A DNA stretch of 5,821 nt from Planctomycetota bacterium (GTDB lineage Bacteria > Planctomycetota > Phycisphaerae > Tepidisphaerales > Tepidisphaeraceae), in contig JAKORQ010000523.1 of the NCBI GenBank assembly GCA_029777755.1, forward strand, positions 1 through 5,821, in the 5' to 3' direction. This document shows, in pieces, positions 1-5,217 of this stretch. The notes beneath the pieces are model-generated. The model did no database searches. It was not told the DNA's origin and saw only the letters and a list, made by a program, of their open reading frames with translations. Made by a program: the position numbers and the translations under genes. Positions within the stretch are counted from its first letter, which is position 1. Every line of letters starts with the position of its first letter.

Positions 1-27
1 GCCGCTAGTCACCTGGATGTCGCCCAT

Positions 28-55
28 TTGTCACCCGGCCGATTCCGGCGATAAT
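28..55 (+). promoter_or_regulatory. Sigma70-like promoter of proB
   Basis: TTGTCA (28-33) matches the -35 consensus at 5 of 6 bases. GATAAT (50-55) matches the -10 consensus at 5 of 6, with a 16-base spacer. The predicted transcript start near 61-63 lies only about 10 bases before the proB ATG at 73, and no Shine-Dalgarno is visible in that leader. Two direct repeats, GTCACCTGG (8-16) and GTCACCCGG (30-38), lie 22 bases apart, and the second overlaps the -35 box; they could be an operator. This is inferred from consensus matching only. proB could also be read from an upstream gene outside the window. Confidence 0.45.
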
Positions 56-72
56 CATCCGCCTATCCGATC

Positions 73-1182
73 ATGGAGACTCGCAAAAAGTATTTGTCCG
101 GCGTCCGGAGCATGGTTGTAAAGCTGGGCACACAACTGCTCTCCGACGCCAGCAAGCGGCTGGATACCAAGTTCCTGGCGCAGATCGCGCAGCAGGTCAA
201 AACCCTGCGACAGCGCGGCGTCCGTGTCACCATCGTGTCATCAGGCGCGGTGGGCTCGGGCATGAGGCTGCTGAACCTGCCCAGGAGGCCAACCGACCTG
301 GCCATGCTCCAGGCGGTGGCGGCCGCCGGCCAACCCCTGCTTATGCACGCCTGGGCACATGCCTTCGAGCCGCTGCCGGTGGCGCAGCTCCTGCTGACGC
401 GCGAAGACATCGACAATCGCCGGCGCTTCTTGAACATCCGCAATACCATCAACGCCGTGCATGAACTGGGCGCGGTGCCGATCATCAACGAGAACGACAC
501 CATCAGCACGGATGAGATGATGCGCATCAGCTTCGGCGACAACGACATCCTCGCCGGGCTGGTTGCCCACGCCACGCAGGCGAATCTGCTGGTGCTGCTG
601 ACGGTGGTGGATGGCCTGCTGGATGACAATTCACAGAGCGTGCGGGTGGTGCCCAACATCGTCGAGGCCAGGAAGCTCGTCCGCAGGGAAAAGAGCGCGC
701 TGGGCAAGGGCGGGATGGACTCCAAGCTGCTGGCGGCGCAGATGGTAACCAGCGGTGGGGATGCCATGGTGGTGGCCAACGGGCGCGAGAAGGACGTTCT
801 TTTGCGCCTGCTGGATGGCGAGGTGCTGGGGACGCTGTTCCTGCCGGCCGAGAGTCGCCGACCCAGCCGCATCCGCTGGATCTCGGGAGTCCGTCCCAAG
901 GGCAGCGTGTTCGTGGACGCCGGGGCGGTGACGGCGCTGGTGAACAAGGGAAAGAGCCTGCTCCCGGCCGGCATCACGAAGGTGGAAGGCGAATTCGAGA
1001 GCGGCGACTGCATCGCGGTACGCTCACCGGAGGGCATCGAAATCGCCCGCGGACTGTCCAATTACGACTCCGAGCAGGTGGCGCTGATCTTGGGCAAAAA
1101 GACGAGCGAAGTGCGCACCCTGCTGGGCGAAGCCGCCTACGACGAGGTAATCCACCGGGACAACCTGGTGTTGCAGCAATAG
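73..1182 (+). CDS. proB: Glutamate 5-kinase with C-terminal PUA domain
   Basis: ProB phosphorylates L-glutamate with ATP to gamma-glutamyl phosphate, the first and usually proline-inhibited step of proline synthesis in the cytosol. The 369 residues match the usual length of the two-domain form. An amino-acid-kinase domain spans about 13-260, with VVKLGT (15-20), SSGAVG (56-61), PIINENDTIS (136-145), FGDNDILA (154-161) and a GKGGM-x-SKL nucleotide loop (211-219). A PUA domain follows at about 275-365, with SLLPAGI, VEGEFESGD and a closing VIHRDNLVL. The loop more often reads GTGGM, so K212 replaces the usual Thr; I think this occurs in relatives but cannot check. The ATG at 73 gives a short extension (METRKKYLSGVRS) before the kinase core. 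An ATG at 112 would start only three residues before the core, so 73 is preferred even though it lacks a Shine-Dalgarno. proA is not adjacent in this window. Confidence 0.96.
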   Translation: METRKKYLSGVRSMVVKLGTQLLSDASKRLDTKFLAQIAQQVKTLRQRGVRVTIVSSGAVGSGMRLLNLPRRPTDLAMLQAVAAAGQPLLMHAWAHAFEPLPVAQLLLTREDIDNRRRFLNIRNTINAVHELGAVPIINENDTISTDEMMRISFGDNDILAGLVAHATQANLLVLLTVVDGLLDDNSQSVRVVPNIVEARKLVRREKSALGKGGMDSKLLAAQMVTSGGDAMVVANGREKDVLLRLLDGEVLGTLFLPAESRRPSRIRWISGVRPKGSVFVDAGAVTALVNKGKSLLPAGITKVEGEFESGDCIAVRSPEGIEIARGLSNYDSEQVALILGKKTSEVRTLLGEAAYDEVIHRDNLVLQQ

Positions 1183-1265
1183 GAGGCCTCCGCCACGGAA
1201 GGCGCGTCCCGGGACAGGAAGCGACGAAGCCGTGAACTCGAGACGGAAGGGCGAACAGGGAGAAA

Positions 1266-1298
1266 TGAAGTGAGCGGTCTTCCGCTCGATCCACTTCA
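1266..1298 (+). terminator. Possible proB terminator hairpin
   Basis: TGAAGTG (1266-1272) pairs with CACTTCA (1292-1298), and AGCGG (1273-1277) pairs with CCGCT (1282-1286) around a TCTT loop, leaving a 5-base bulge (1287-1291) on the 3' side. The sequence after it is T-rich but interrupted (TGTTCTCAACTTTCTTTG, about 1305-1322) and does not begin immediately after the stem. It lies 83 bases beyond the proB stop. It may therefore be a weak terminator or an mRNA 3' end-protecting stem. Confidence 0.35.
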
Positions 1299-1374
1299 AG
1301 ACACTGTTCTCAACTTTCTTTGTACCTTCCTTCCCTTTGTGTCAAAAGCGGATCGGAGTATGCGCGTCAAGATT

Positions 1375-1393
1375 GCGGGCGGAGGACGCCCGC
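1375..1393. repeat. GC-rich perfect inverted repeat, possibly a dispersed palindromic element
   Basis: GCGGGCG (1375-1381) and CGCCCGC (1387-1393) form a perfect 7-bp stem around a GAGGA loop. There is no T-tract, so it does not look like an intrinsic terminator. Short, GC-rich stand-alone stems between genes in such genomes are often members of REP-like families, but one window cannot show copy number. The inverted repeat itself is plain in the sequence; its nature is inferred. Confidence 0.4.
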
Positions 1394-1480
1394 GCTCCCG
1401 AGAGACCTGCTCTACTTGCATCTATCTTTCTGTCTGTGCCTCTTGTGTTTCGATTGGCACCGTTCGCTTGCGTTATGCAA

Positions 1481-1508
1481 CTTACCTGCGATCAGCTCGC
1501 TTTATGAT
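1481..1508 (+). promoter_or_regulatory. Candidate promoter of the secreted-protein gene
   Basis: TATGAT (1503-1508) matches the -10 consensus at 5 of 6 bases. The only -35-like hexamer at suitable distance is CTTACC (1481-1486, 16-base spacer), a poor match. If real, transcription would start near 1515 and leave a leader of about 60 bases before the ATG at 1576. A better isolated -35 (TTGGCA, 1454-1459) has no -10 at correct spacing. Confidence 0.25.
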
Positions 1509-1563
1509 TTTCTTCCCGCCTGAGCTAACCTGACCAAACCGAGGCGTGTCATCTAGAGTAAGA

Positions 1564-1571
1564 GAGGTGAT
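1564..1571 (+). promoter_or_regulatory. Very strong Shine-Dalgarno that sets the start at 1576
   Basis: GAGGTGAT (1564-1571) matches eight consecutive bases of the ideal anti-Shine-Dalgarno complement. AGGTGA ends five bases before the ATG at 1576, which opens a lysine-led signal peptide (MKKAIL). The same frame is open back to a GTG at 1546 and has an ATG at 1570, but these place the initiator upstream of or within the Shine-Dalgarno, so 1576 is the likely start. The strength suggests high translation. Confidence 0.75.
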
Positions 1572-1575
1572 GCAC

Positions 1576-2016
1576 ATGAAAAAAGCCATCCTTGCAGGTC
1601 TGGTGATGCTAGGTGTCGCGGGGTTCTCCGGGACCGCGCTGGCCGGGCATGGGCACTCCAGCGTCTCGGTGTCGATCGGCAGCAGCTTTGGAACGCATCG
1701 CTCCGGTACTGCGATCGGGTTCAGCTACAGCACCGGCCGGCATCATGCCTATCGACATCATAGCCCTGTGGTCTATCGCCCGGTGGTGGCGCCGGCCGCG
1801 GTGGTTGTACATCGGCCGGTCGTGGTGCATCGTCCGGTGGTTGTACATCGCCCGGTTGTAGTGGCCCCGGCGCCGGTGGTGGTAGCACTGCCCATGGTTT
1901 ACACCCCCGCCCCGGTGGCGGCCGCCCCTGTGGTGGTGGCACCGGTGTGGAATCCACCCGTGTGCGTGCCCACTTACGGATCGGGAGTGAGCGTCAGCGT
2001 GAGCTACGCGCGCTAG
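1576..2016 (+). CDS. Small secreted Val/His/Pro-rich protein with tandem VVVHRP repeats
   Basis: I do not recognise a named family. The 146-residue product starts with a classical Sec signal peptide: Lys-Lys, a hydrophobic core to about residue 19, then ALA (21-23) before Gly24, a good signal peptidase I site. The mature part has three zones. A His/Ser-rich N-terminus (GHGHSS, VSVSIGSS, RHHAYRHH) is followed by a Val/Pro-rich middle (about 64-125) with three exact VVVHRP hexapeptides (76-93), and then a C-terminus ending SGVSVSVSYAR that echoes the VSVS strand near the N-terminus. It has ten His, one Cys (130) and no transmembrane segment after the signal. Low-complexity His/Pro/Val proteins of this type occur as hypothetical exported proteins in planctomycete-like genomes, from memory. 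An envelope-associated, structural or metal-binding role is possible but unproven. The gene stands alone with its own Shine-Dalgarno and terminator. Confidence 0.8.
   Translation: MKKAILAGLVMLGVAGFSGTALAGHGHSSVSVSIGSSFGTHRSGTAIGFSYSTGRHHAYRHHSPVVYRPVVAPAAVVVHRPVVVHRPVVVHRPVVVAPAPVVVALPMVYTPAPVAAAPVVVAPVWNPPVCVPTYGSGVSVSVSYAR
1801..1854 (+). repeat. Three in-frame 18-bp tandem repeats encoding VVVHRP
   Basis: The units are 1801-1818, 1819-1836 and 1837-1854, each encoding Val-Val-Val-His-Arg-Pro. Units 1 and 3 share 17 of 18 bases, while unit 2 differs at several third positions. A fourth, degenerate unit (1855-1872) reads VVVAPA. The nearer identity of units 1 and 3, and the synonymous drift in unit 2, suggest the array is not a very recent expansion and that the peptide is under selection. 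Confidence 0.92.
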
Positions 2017-2040
2017 AGATAACCGAAACAGAAAACGACA

Positions 2041-2081
2041 AAGCGATGCCGGGTGCCCCTGTCCGGCATCGCTTCTTTTAT
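2041..2081 (+). terminator. Intrinsic terminator of the secreted-protein gene, possibly bidirectional
   Basis: AAGCGATGCCGG (2041-2052) and CCGGCATCGCTT (2063-2074) form a perfect 12-bp stem with a 10-base loop, followed by CTTTTATT, 24 bases after the stop codon. On the opposite strand the stem is followed by TGTCGTTTTCTGTTTC, which is also T-rich, so it may stop transcripts arriving from recJ as well. This fits the convergent gene arrangement. Confidence 0.92.
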
Positions 2082-2112
2082 TGCGCGTTTTCAGATCTGT
2101 CCTACTGAAAGT

Positions 2113-2143
2113 GAAGCGGCTTGTCCTCAAGCCGCAGGACTTC
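2113..2143. other. Strong stem-loop with alternative pairing, 3' of the terminator
   Basis: GCGGCTTG (2116-2123) and CAAGCCGC (2128-2135) form a perfect 8-bp stem with a TCCT loop. GAA (2113-2115) and TTC (2141-2143) can extend it across a 5-base bulge, AGGAC (2136-2140). That bulge is complementary to GTCCT (2123-2127), which covers the loop, so a second fold competing with the main stem is possible. There is no T-tract on either strand, which argues against a simple terminator. Which strand is transcribed is unknown. Confidence 0.4.
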
Positions 2144-2168
2144 GAATCGGCGGGAGTCTATCCAAATC

Positions 2169-2199
2169 TGATGCTCATTGACCGGCATCGAGTGGTCAA
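2169..2199. other. Interlocked inverted repeats able to form an H-type pseudoknot
   Basis: GATGC (2170-2174) pairs with GCATC (2185-2189), and TTGACC (2178-2183) pairs with GGTCAA (2194-2199). One arm of each pair lies inside the loop of the other, which is the order of an H-type pseudoknot. Connecting segments are 3 bases (2175-2177), 1 base (2184) and 4 bases (2190-2193), compatible with stems of 5 and 6 bp. As DNA, the outer dyad could instead be a protein-binding site. The pairing is seen directly; structure and role are inferred. Confidence 0.3.
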
Positions 2200-2285
2200 C
2201 GTCTGGCTATCGTGGTGAAACAATGCACCGTCTTGGTTTGCCTGACTCTGGTCTTGCATGTTCGTCGAGGATCGACTTTTCTCCC

Positions 2286-2304
2286 GCAGTTCCGGCGGAA
2301 CTGC
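2286..2304. other. Perfect 8-bp stem-loop 55 bases beyond the recJ stop
   Basis: GCAGTTCC (2286-2293) and GGAACTGC (2297-2304) flank a 3-base GGC loop. On the recJ strand it is followed by GGGAGAAAAGTC and on the other by TCTACTGATTCCC, so neither side has a convincing T-tract. It could be a 3'-end stabilising stem of the recJ mRNA, a factor-assisted termination site, or a member of a palindromic repeat family. Confidence 0.4.
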
Positions 2305-2358
2305 TCTACTGATTCCCTTCGTCGCTATTCTGCTTTCTCCGTGCCTCTATCGACAACT

Positions 2359-4116
2359 CTAGGACCTGACACGAATGTCCCTGATTTCCGCCTCCACCGA
2401 ACGCATGCCGTTGTACTGGTTGATCGATGGCTCAAACGCGATATCGATCCGCATGCCCCGGCGAAGCTCCCGCGCCATTTCACCGAACCCGAAAGCAATC
2501 CCCTTCATCAGCGTCGTTCCCTGGCGCAGGCGCAGTTGCAGATGATCGCCGCGCTGGCCCACCACGTTCGGCTCGGCGGCCAGCTCCACATCACGGCAGC
2601 AGAACACCGGGCGCGGATTGCCCTGACCGAACGGCCCGAGCGACTGCAACTGCTCCACCACCGGCATCGCCAGCTCCGCCAGCGCGACTTCGCACTCGCA
2701 CTCGATCTCCGGCTGCAGTAGTTCAGGGGAAATCGCCGCCCGGGCATAGGCAAGAAAGCGCTCGCGGAACGCCTCGAAGTTCGATGCTTTGAGCGTAAGC
2801 CCGGCCGCCATCTCATGCCCGCCGCAGCCCAGCAACAGGTCACCCATCGACGCCAGCCCGCTTGCCAGGTGAAAGCCCTCAACCGATCGACCAGAGCCAT
2901 GCCCCTCATCGCCATCGAGGCTGACCACGATGGCCGGGCGGTTGTAGCGGTCGACGATCCGCGAGGCGACGATCCCCACCACACCGACATGCCATCCCTC
3001 GCCACCGACGACGATGGCATGATTGTCCTCGGCCGCCAGCCCAAGACGCTCGATCTGCTCGATCGCCTCCTGCGTGATGGAGCGCTCCGTCTCCTGCCGC
3101 TTGCGATTCTGCTGCTGGAGAAAAGTGGCGATCTCGGCCGCACGCTCCCTTGTGGCGCTCGTGAGCATCTCCACGGCCGCCGCCGCATGGCCCATCCTCC
3201 CGCAGGCATTGAGCAGCGGGGCGAGGCGAAAGCCCACGTGGTAGCTGTCCAGCTTCTCGTTGCGCACCCCGGCCGAGTCGAGCAGCGCCTGCACACCCGC
3301 CAGCGTGCACTGCTTGAGCCCCAGCAGGCCAAATCGGGCGATGATGCGATTCTCGCCGACCAGCGGAACCACGTCCGCGATGGTCGCCAGAGCTGCCAGA
3401 GAGGTGGCATTGAGCAGAAATTCCCGCAATGCCGCGTTCACCTTGCCATTTCCGCCGGAGAATTGCTGTCCCGTGGCCCAGGCCAGCTTCAATGCCACCC
3501 CCGATCCGCACAGGTGGGGATTCGGATATGCGGGATTGTCGGCCGGCAGCCGCGGATGCACCGCCACCAGGCATCGCGGCAGCTTACCATCCGGGCGGAA
3601 GTCGTGATGATCGGTGATGATGACATCCACGCCCCGCGCGCAGGCGATCTCGACCTCCTCAACCGCGGTGATGCCGCAATCGACGCTGACGATCAACCGC
3701 GCCCCTTCATTGCAGATCTGCGTGATTGCCTGCTCATTCAGGCCGTACCCCTCCTGGCGATGCGGGATGTACCATTCGACCGCCCCGCCGAGGATCCTTA
3801 TGGCATGCCAGAGGATGGCGGTGGCGGTGATGCCGTCGACGTCGTAATCGCCGTAGATGACGATCTTCTCGCCATTGCGCACGGCCTGCGCTATGCGTTT
3901 CGCGGCATCGATCACGCCGGGGAGCATATCCGGAGCGTACAGCGACATGAGCGTTGGCCGCATGAACTGCCGCGCGGCCTCGGCATCGCTAATTCCCCTG
4001 TTCAACAGCACTTGCGCGATCAGCGGCGAGACGCCGGCCTGCTGTGCCAGCGTAGAGGCCGCCGGCTGCCTCGAACCCACTTTCCACCTGATGCTGTTTC
4101 CCCGCGCGCTGCCCAA
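2359..4116 (-). CDS. recJ: Single-stranded-DNA-specific exonuclease RecJ
   Basis: RecJ is a cytosolic, metal-dependent 5'-3' exonuclease on single-stranded DNA, used in recombinational repair, base excision and mismatch repair. The 585 residues fit the family. The DHH phosphoesterase domain has GDYDVDG (89-95), SVDCGI with D146, TDHH (168-171) and ATIADVVPL with D248. The DHHA1 domain has GSGRSVEGFH (407-416) and GGHEMAAGL (432-440), and a C-terminal OB-fold of about 470-585 contains LGPFGQGNPRPVF (493-505). All metal-binding residues I can name are present. The motif usually written PRLNAAGR reads PLLNACGR (300-307), so its Arg is Leu. I chose the TTG at 4116 because AGGAG lies five bases upstream and because family members begin just before an RW-x-V motif (here 10-13). 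The next in-frame candidate, a GTG at residue 13, would remove that motif. recJ follows the M48 gene by 25 bases and is probably co-transcribed with it. Confidence 0.97.
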   Translation of the reverse strand: MGSARGNSIRWKVGSRQPAASTLAQQAGVSPLIAQVLLNRGISDAEAARQFMRPTLMSLYAPDMLPGVIDAAKRIAQAVRNGEKIVIYGDYDVDGITATAILWHAIRILGGAVEWYIPHRQEGYGLNEQAITQICNEGARLIVSVDCGITAVEEVEIACARGVDVIITDHHDFRPDGKLPRCLVAVHPRLPADNPAYPNPHLCGSGVALKLAWATGQQFSGGNGKVNAALREFLLNATSLAALATIADVVPLVGENRIIARFGLLGLKQCTLAGVQALLDSAGVRNEKLDSYHVGFRLAPLLNACGRMGHAAAAVEMLTSATRERAAEIATFLQQQNRKRQETERSITQEAIEQIERLGLAAEDNHAIVVGGEGWHVGVVGIVASRIVDRYNRPAIVVSLDGDEGHGSGRSVEGFHLASGLASMGDLLLGCGGHEMAAGLTLKASNFEAFRERFLAYARAAISPELLQPEIECECEVALAELAMPVVEQLQSLGPFGQGNPRPVFCCRDVELAAEPNVVGQRGDHLQLRLRQGTTLMKGIAFGFGEMARELRRGMRIDIAFEPSINQYNGMRSVEAEIRDIRVRS

Positions 4117-4121
4117 CGATG

Positions 4122-4126
4122 CTCCT
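4122..4126 (-). promoter_or_regulatory. Shine-Dalgarno of recJ supporting a TTG start
   Basis: Read on the - strand, AGGAG is followed by CATCG and then TTG at 4116-4114. It lies within the 25-base gap after the M48 stop codon (4144-4142), so ribosomes ending the upstream gene could feed recJ. The rare start codon would be expected to lower recJ output relative to the gene before it. Confidence 0.65.
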
Positions 4127-4141
4127 GACTACAACCGCATC

Positions 4142-5161
4142 TCAGCGCTGGCTCTGCCGCTGGAGATGTTGCTCCAGCCGCAACTGCGCCTGCTGCTGCT
4201 GAGGCTGCTGTACCGGAAGCATATGGTTCGGGATTGCGGTTGCAAGAAGCCTTGCGCTGGCCAGGGTGTCATCCTGCGGCAGCGTCTTCACGATCACTTG
4301 CGCCTTGTTTTGCAGCTCACGGAAGCGCGACGCATCGGCCACCGGCGGCTGGCGATCCTGAAGCGCCTCGGCCGGGAGTTGGGCAACCCACTCCTCGATC
4401 TGCTTCACGCGGCTGGCCAACGATGGATGGGTCGAGATGATCTCCGGCGTGGTGTCATAGCCCTTCTCGATCATGCTCTTGAAGAAGCCGGCGAACTCCT
4501 CCGGCGGATAGCCGGCCTTCACATAGAACTGGAATCCCAGGCGATCCGCCTCGCGCTCGTCATCCCGTCCATATCCCATGCCGACGAACTGCCCAATCAC
4601 CGCCGCGGCGCCGGCCGCCCCCAGGGCATACTCCAGCCGATGATCATCATCCCCCAGGGCATACCCCGCCGCCCCCGCGGCCGCCGCCCCCAGCAGCGAA
4701 TACTGCTGCCGCTGCATGCCCCGCTGCACATGCCGCGCATACACATGGGCAAACTCGTGCGCCATCACTGCGGCCAGCTCGGCCTCGCTGCGGCTGTTCT
4801 CAAACAGCCCCGTGTAGATGTACATGTGCGTGCCGCCGGTGGTGAAGGCATTCTGCGTGTCACTGGCGACGAAGTGGAACCGCATCTGGTCGGAGAACAT
4901 CCAGGAGGAATCCTCTCGCTCCCTGCGGCCCTCGCTCAGGTGCACCTCGCGGGCGGCGTCGATCAGCCGCTGGCCGACAACCTGGATGTAGCCGCTCAAC
5001 TCCGGCTCGGTGATGACGGCCGGCTCCAGTCCCTCATGCACCTGGGCGGCCTGGGCCATCACCTGGCGATCGCTCACAGCGCAGCCGGCCAGTAGCGGCA
5101 GCACCGCCAGGCAAAGCCCCAGCAACAGACTGCGCACGAACATCGGCTTCACGCGTTTCAT
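4142..5161 (-). CDS. M48 family zinc metalloprotease, lipoprotein
   Basis: This is a predicted envelope protease of the M48 (Ste24/HtpX/BepA-like, periplasmic M48C-type) family, possibly involved in protein quality control in the envelope. A lipoprotein signal is clear: basic start (MKRVK), hydrophobic stretch (about 8-26) and lipobox LAGC with Cys27; Ala at +2 would direct it to the outer membrane by the enterobacterial rule. The catalytic domain has NAFTTGG (104-110), the zinc site HEFAH (135-139) and the third ligand in EREADRLG (probably E204), plus STHPS-x-x-SR (243-251). An Ala/Gly-rich segment (158-195) lies between the zinc motifs. No TPR repeats follow, unlike BepA, and the protein ends in a Gln-rich tail (318-339) partly coded by a short CAG run. 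AGGAG lies seven bases before the ATG. It is 56 bases after trpD and 25 before recJ. The substrate cannot be told from sequence. Confidence 0.93.
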   Translation of the reverse strand: MKRVKPMFVRSLLLGLCLAVLPLLAGCAVSDRQVMAQAAQVHEGLEPAVITEPELSGYIQVVGQRLIDAAREVHLSEGRREREDSSWMFSDQMRFHFVASDTQNAFTTGGTHMYIYTGLFENSRSEAELAAVMAHEFAHVYARHVQRGMQRQQYSLLGAAAAGAAGYALGDDDHRLEYALGAAGAAAVIGQFVGMGYGRDDEREADRLGFQFYVKAGYPPEEFAGFFKSMIEKGYDTTPEIISTHPSLASRVKQIEEWVAQLPAEALQDRQPPVADASRFRELQNKAQVIVKTLPQDDTLASARLLATAIPNHMLPVQQPQQQQAQLRLEQHLQRQSQR

Positions 5162-5217
5162 CGATTTTCTCCTGCGCCTCGGCAGCGCAATTCTAGCCGT
5201 GCGGCGAACCTGGCCGA

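Larger units (their letters stand above)
1183..1575. other. Intergenic region between proB and the secreted-protein gene
   Basis: No convincing gene lies in these 393 bases. Open frames on the + strand (for example 1270-1533) have low-complexity, Cys/Ser/Arg-rich products without recognisable motifs. From proB outward the region holds a 10-base palindrome GGAGGCCTCC that includes the last base of the stop codon (1182-1191), a bulged hairpin (1266-1298), a pyrimidine-rich stretch (about 1305-1340), a GC-rich hairpin (1375-1393), a second pyrimidine-rich stretch (about 1407-1450) and the presumed promoter and ribosome binding site of the next gene. It is visibly richer in T and C than the flanking genes. 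Confidence 0.6.
2017..2358. other. Intergenic region between the convergent secreted-protein gene and recJ
   Basis: These 342 bases between two convergent stop codons hold no credible gene. A + strand frame opening at GTG 2212 runs antisense into recJ and resembles no family. In order, the region contains the intrinsic terminator (2041-2081), a 6-bp stem TTTCAG/CTGAAA (2089-2094 with 2105-2110), a strong 8-bp hairpin (2116-2135), interlocked inverted repeats (2170-2199), an 8-bp hairpin (2286-2304) and a pyrimidine-rich tract (about 2305-2350). It may be the long 3' untranslated region of the recJ transcript, or hold a small RNA or degenerate intergenic repeats. Confidence 0.6.

Noticed and set aside
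63..1061. 332-codon - strand frame opposite proB
   Set aside because: Ser/Arg/Thr-rich antisense shadow of proB, which has complete family motifs.
1181..1191. AGGAGG directly after the proB stop as a ribosome binding site for a following gene
   Set aside because: No ATG, GTG or TTG follows at suitable spacing; the bases are part of the palindrome GGAGGCCTCC.
1455..1471. Sigma54-like promoter TGGCAC...TTGC upstream of the secreted-protein gene
   Set aside because: The GG and GC dinucleotides are separated by 12 bases rather than the strictly required 10.
1270..1533. 87-codon + strand frame in the gap after proB
   Set aside because: Starts at a GTG inside the hairpin at 1266-1298, lacks a Shine-Dalgarno, and its low-complexity product has no recognisable motif; the DNA is better explained as noncoding.
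2130..2155. tRNA-like T-loop (TTCGAAT near 2141-2147)
   Set aside because: The flanking bases do not form the 5-bp T-stem on either strand, and no acceptor or anticodon arms are present.
2815..4128. Long + strand open frame (437 codons) antisense to recJ
   Set aside because: It is a shadow of recJ in a GC-rich gene: the product is His/Arg/Asp-rich without motifs, has no ribosome binding site of note, and the opposite strand carries all RecJ motifs.
4190..4210. CTG/CAG run as an unstable repeat or phase-variation tract
   Set aside because: Only four consecutive units plus two more; it simply codes the Gln-rich tail of the M48 protein, and trinucleotide changes would not shift the frame.
3857..5095. 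Second long + strand open frame (412 codons) across recJ and the M48 gene
   Set aside because: It spans two well-supported genes on the other strand and its product resembles no family.
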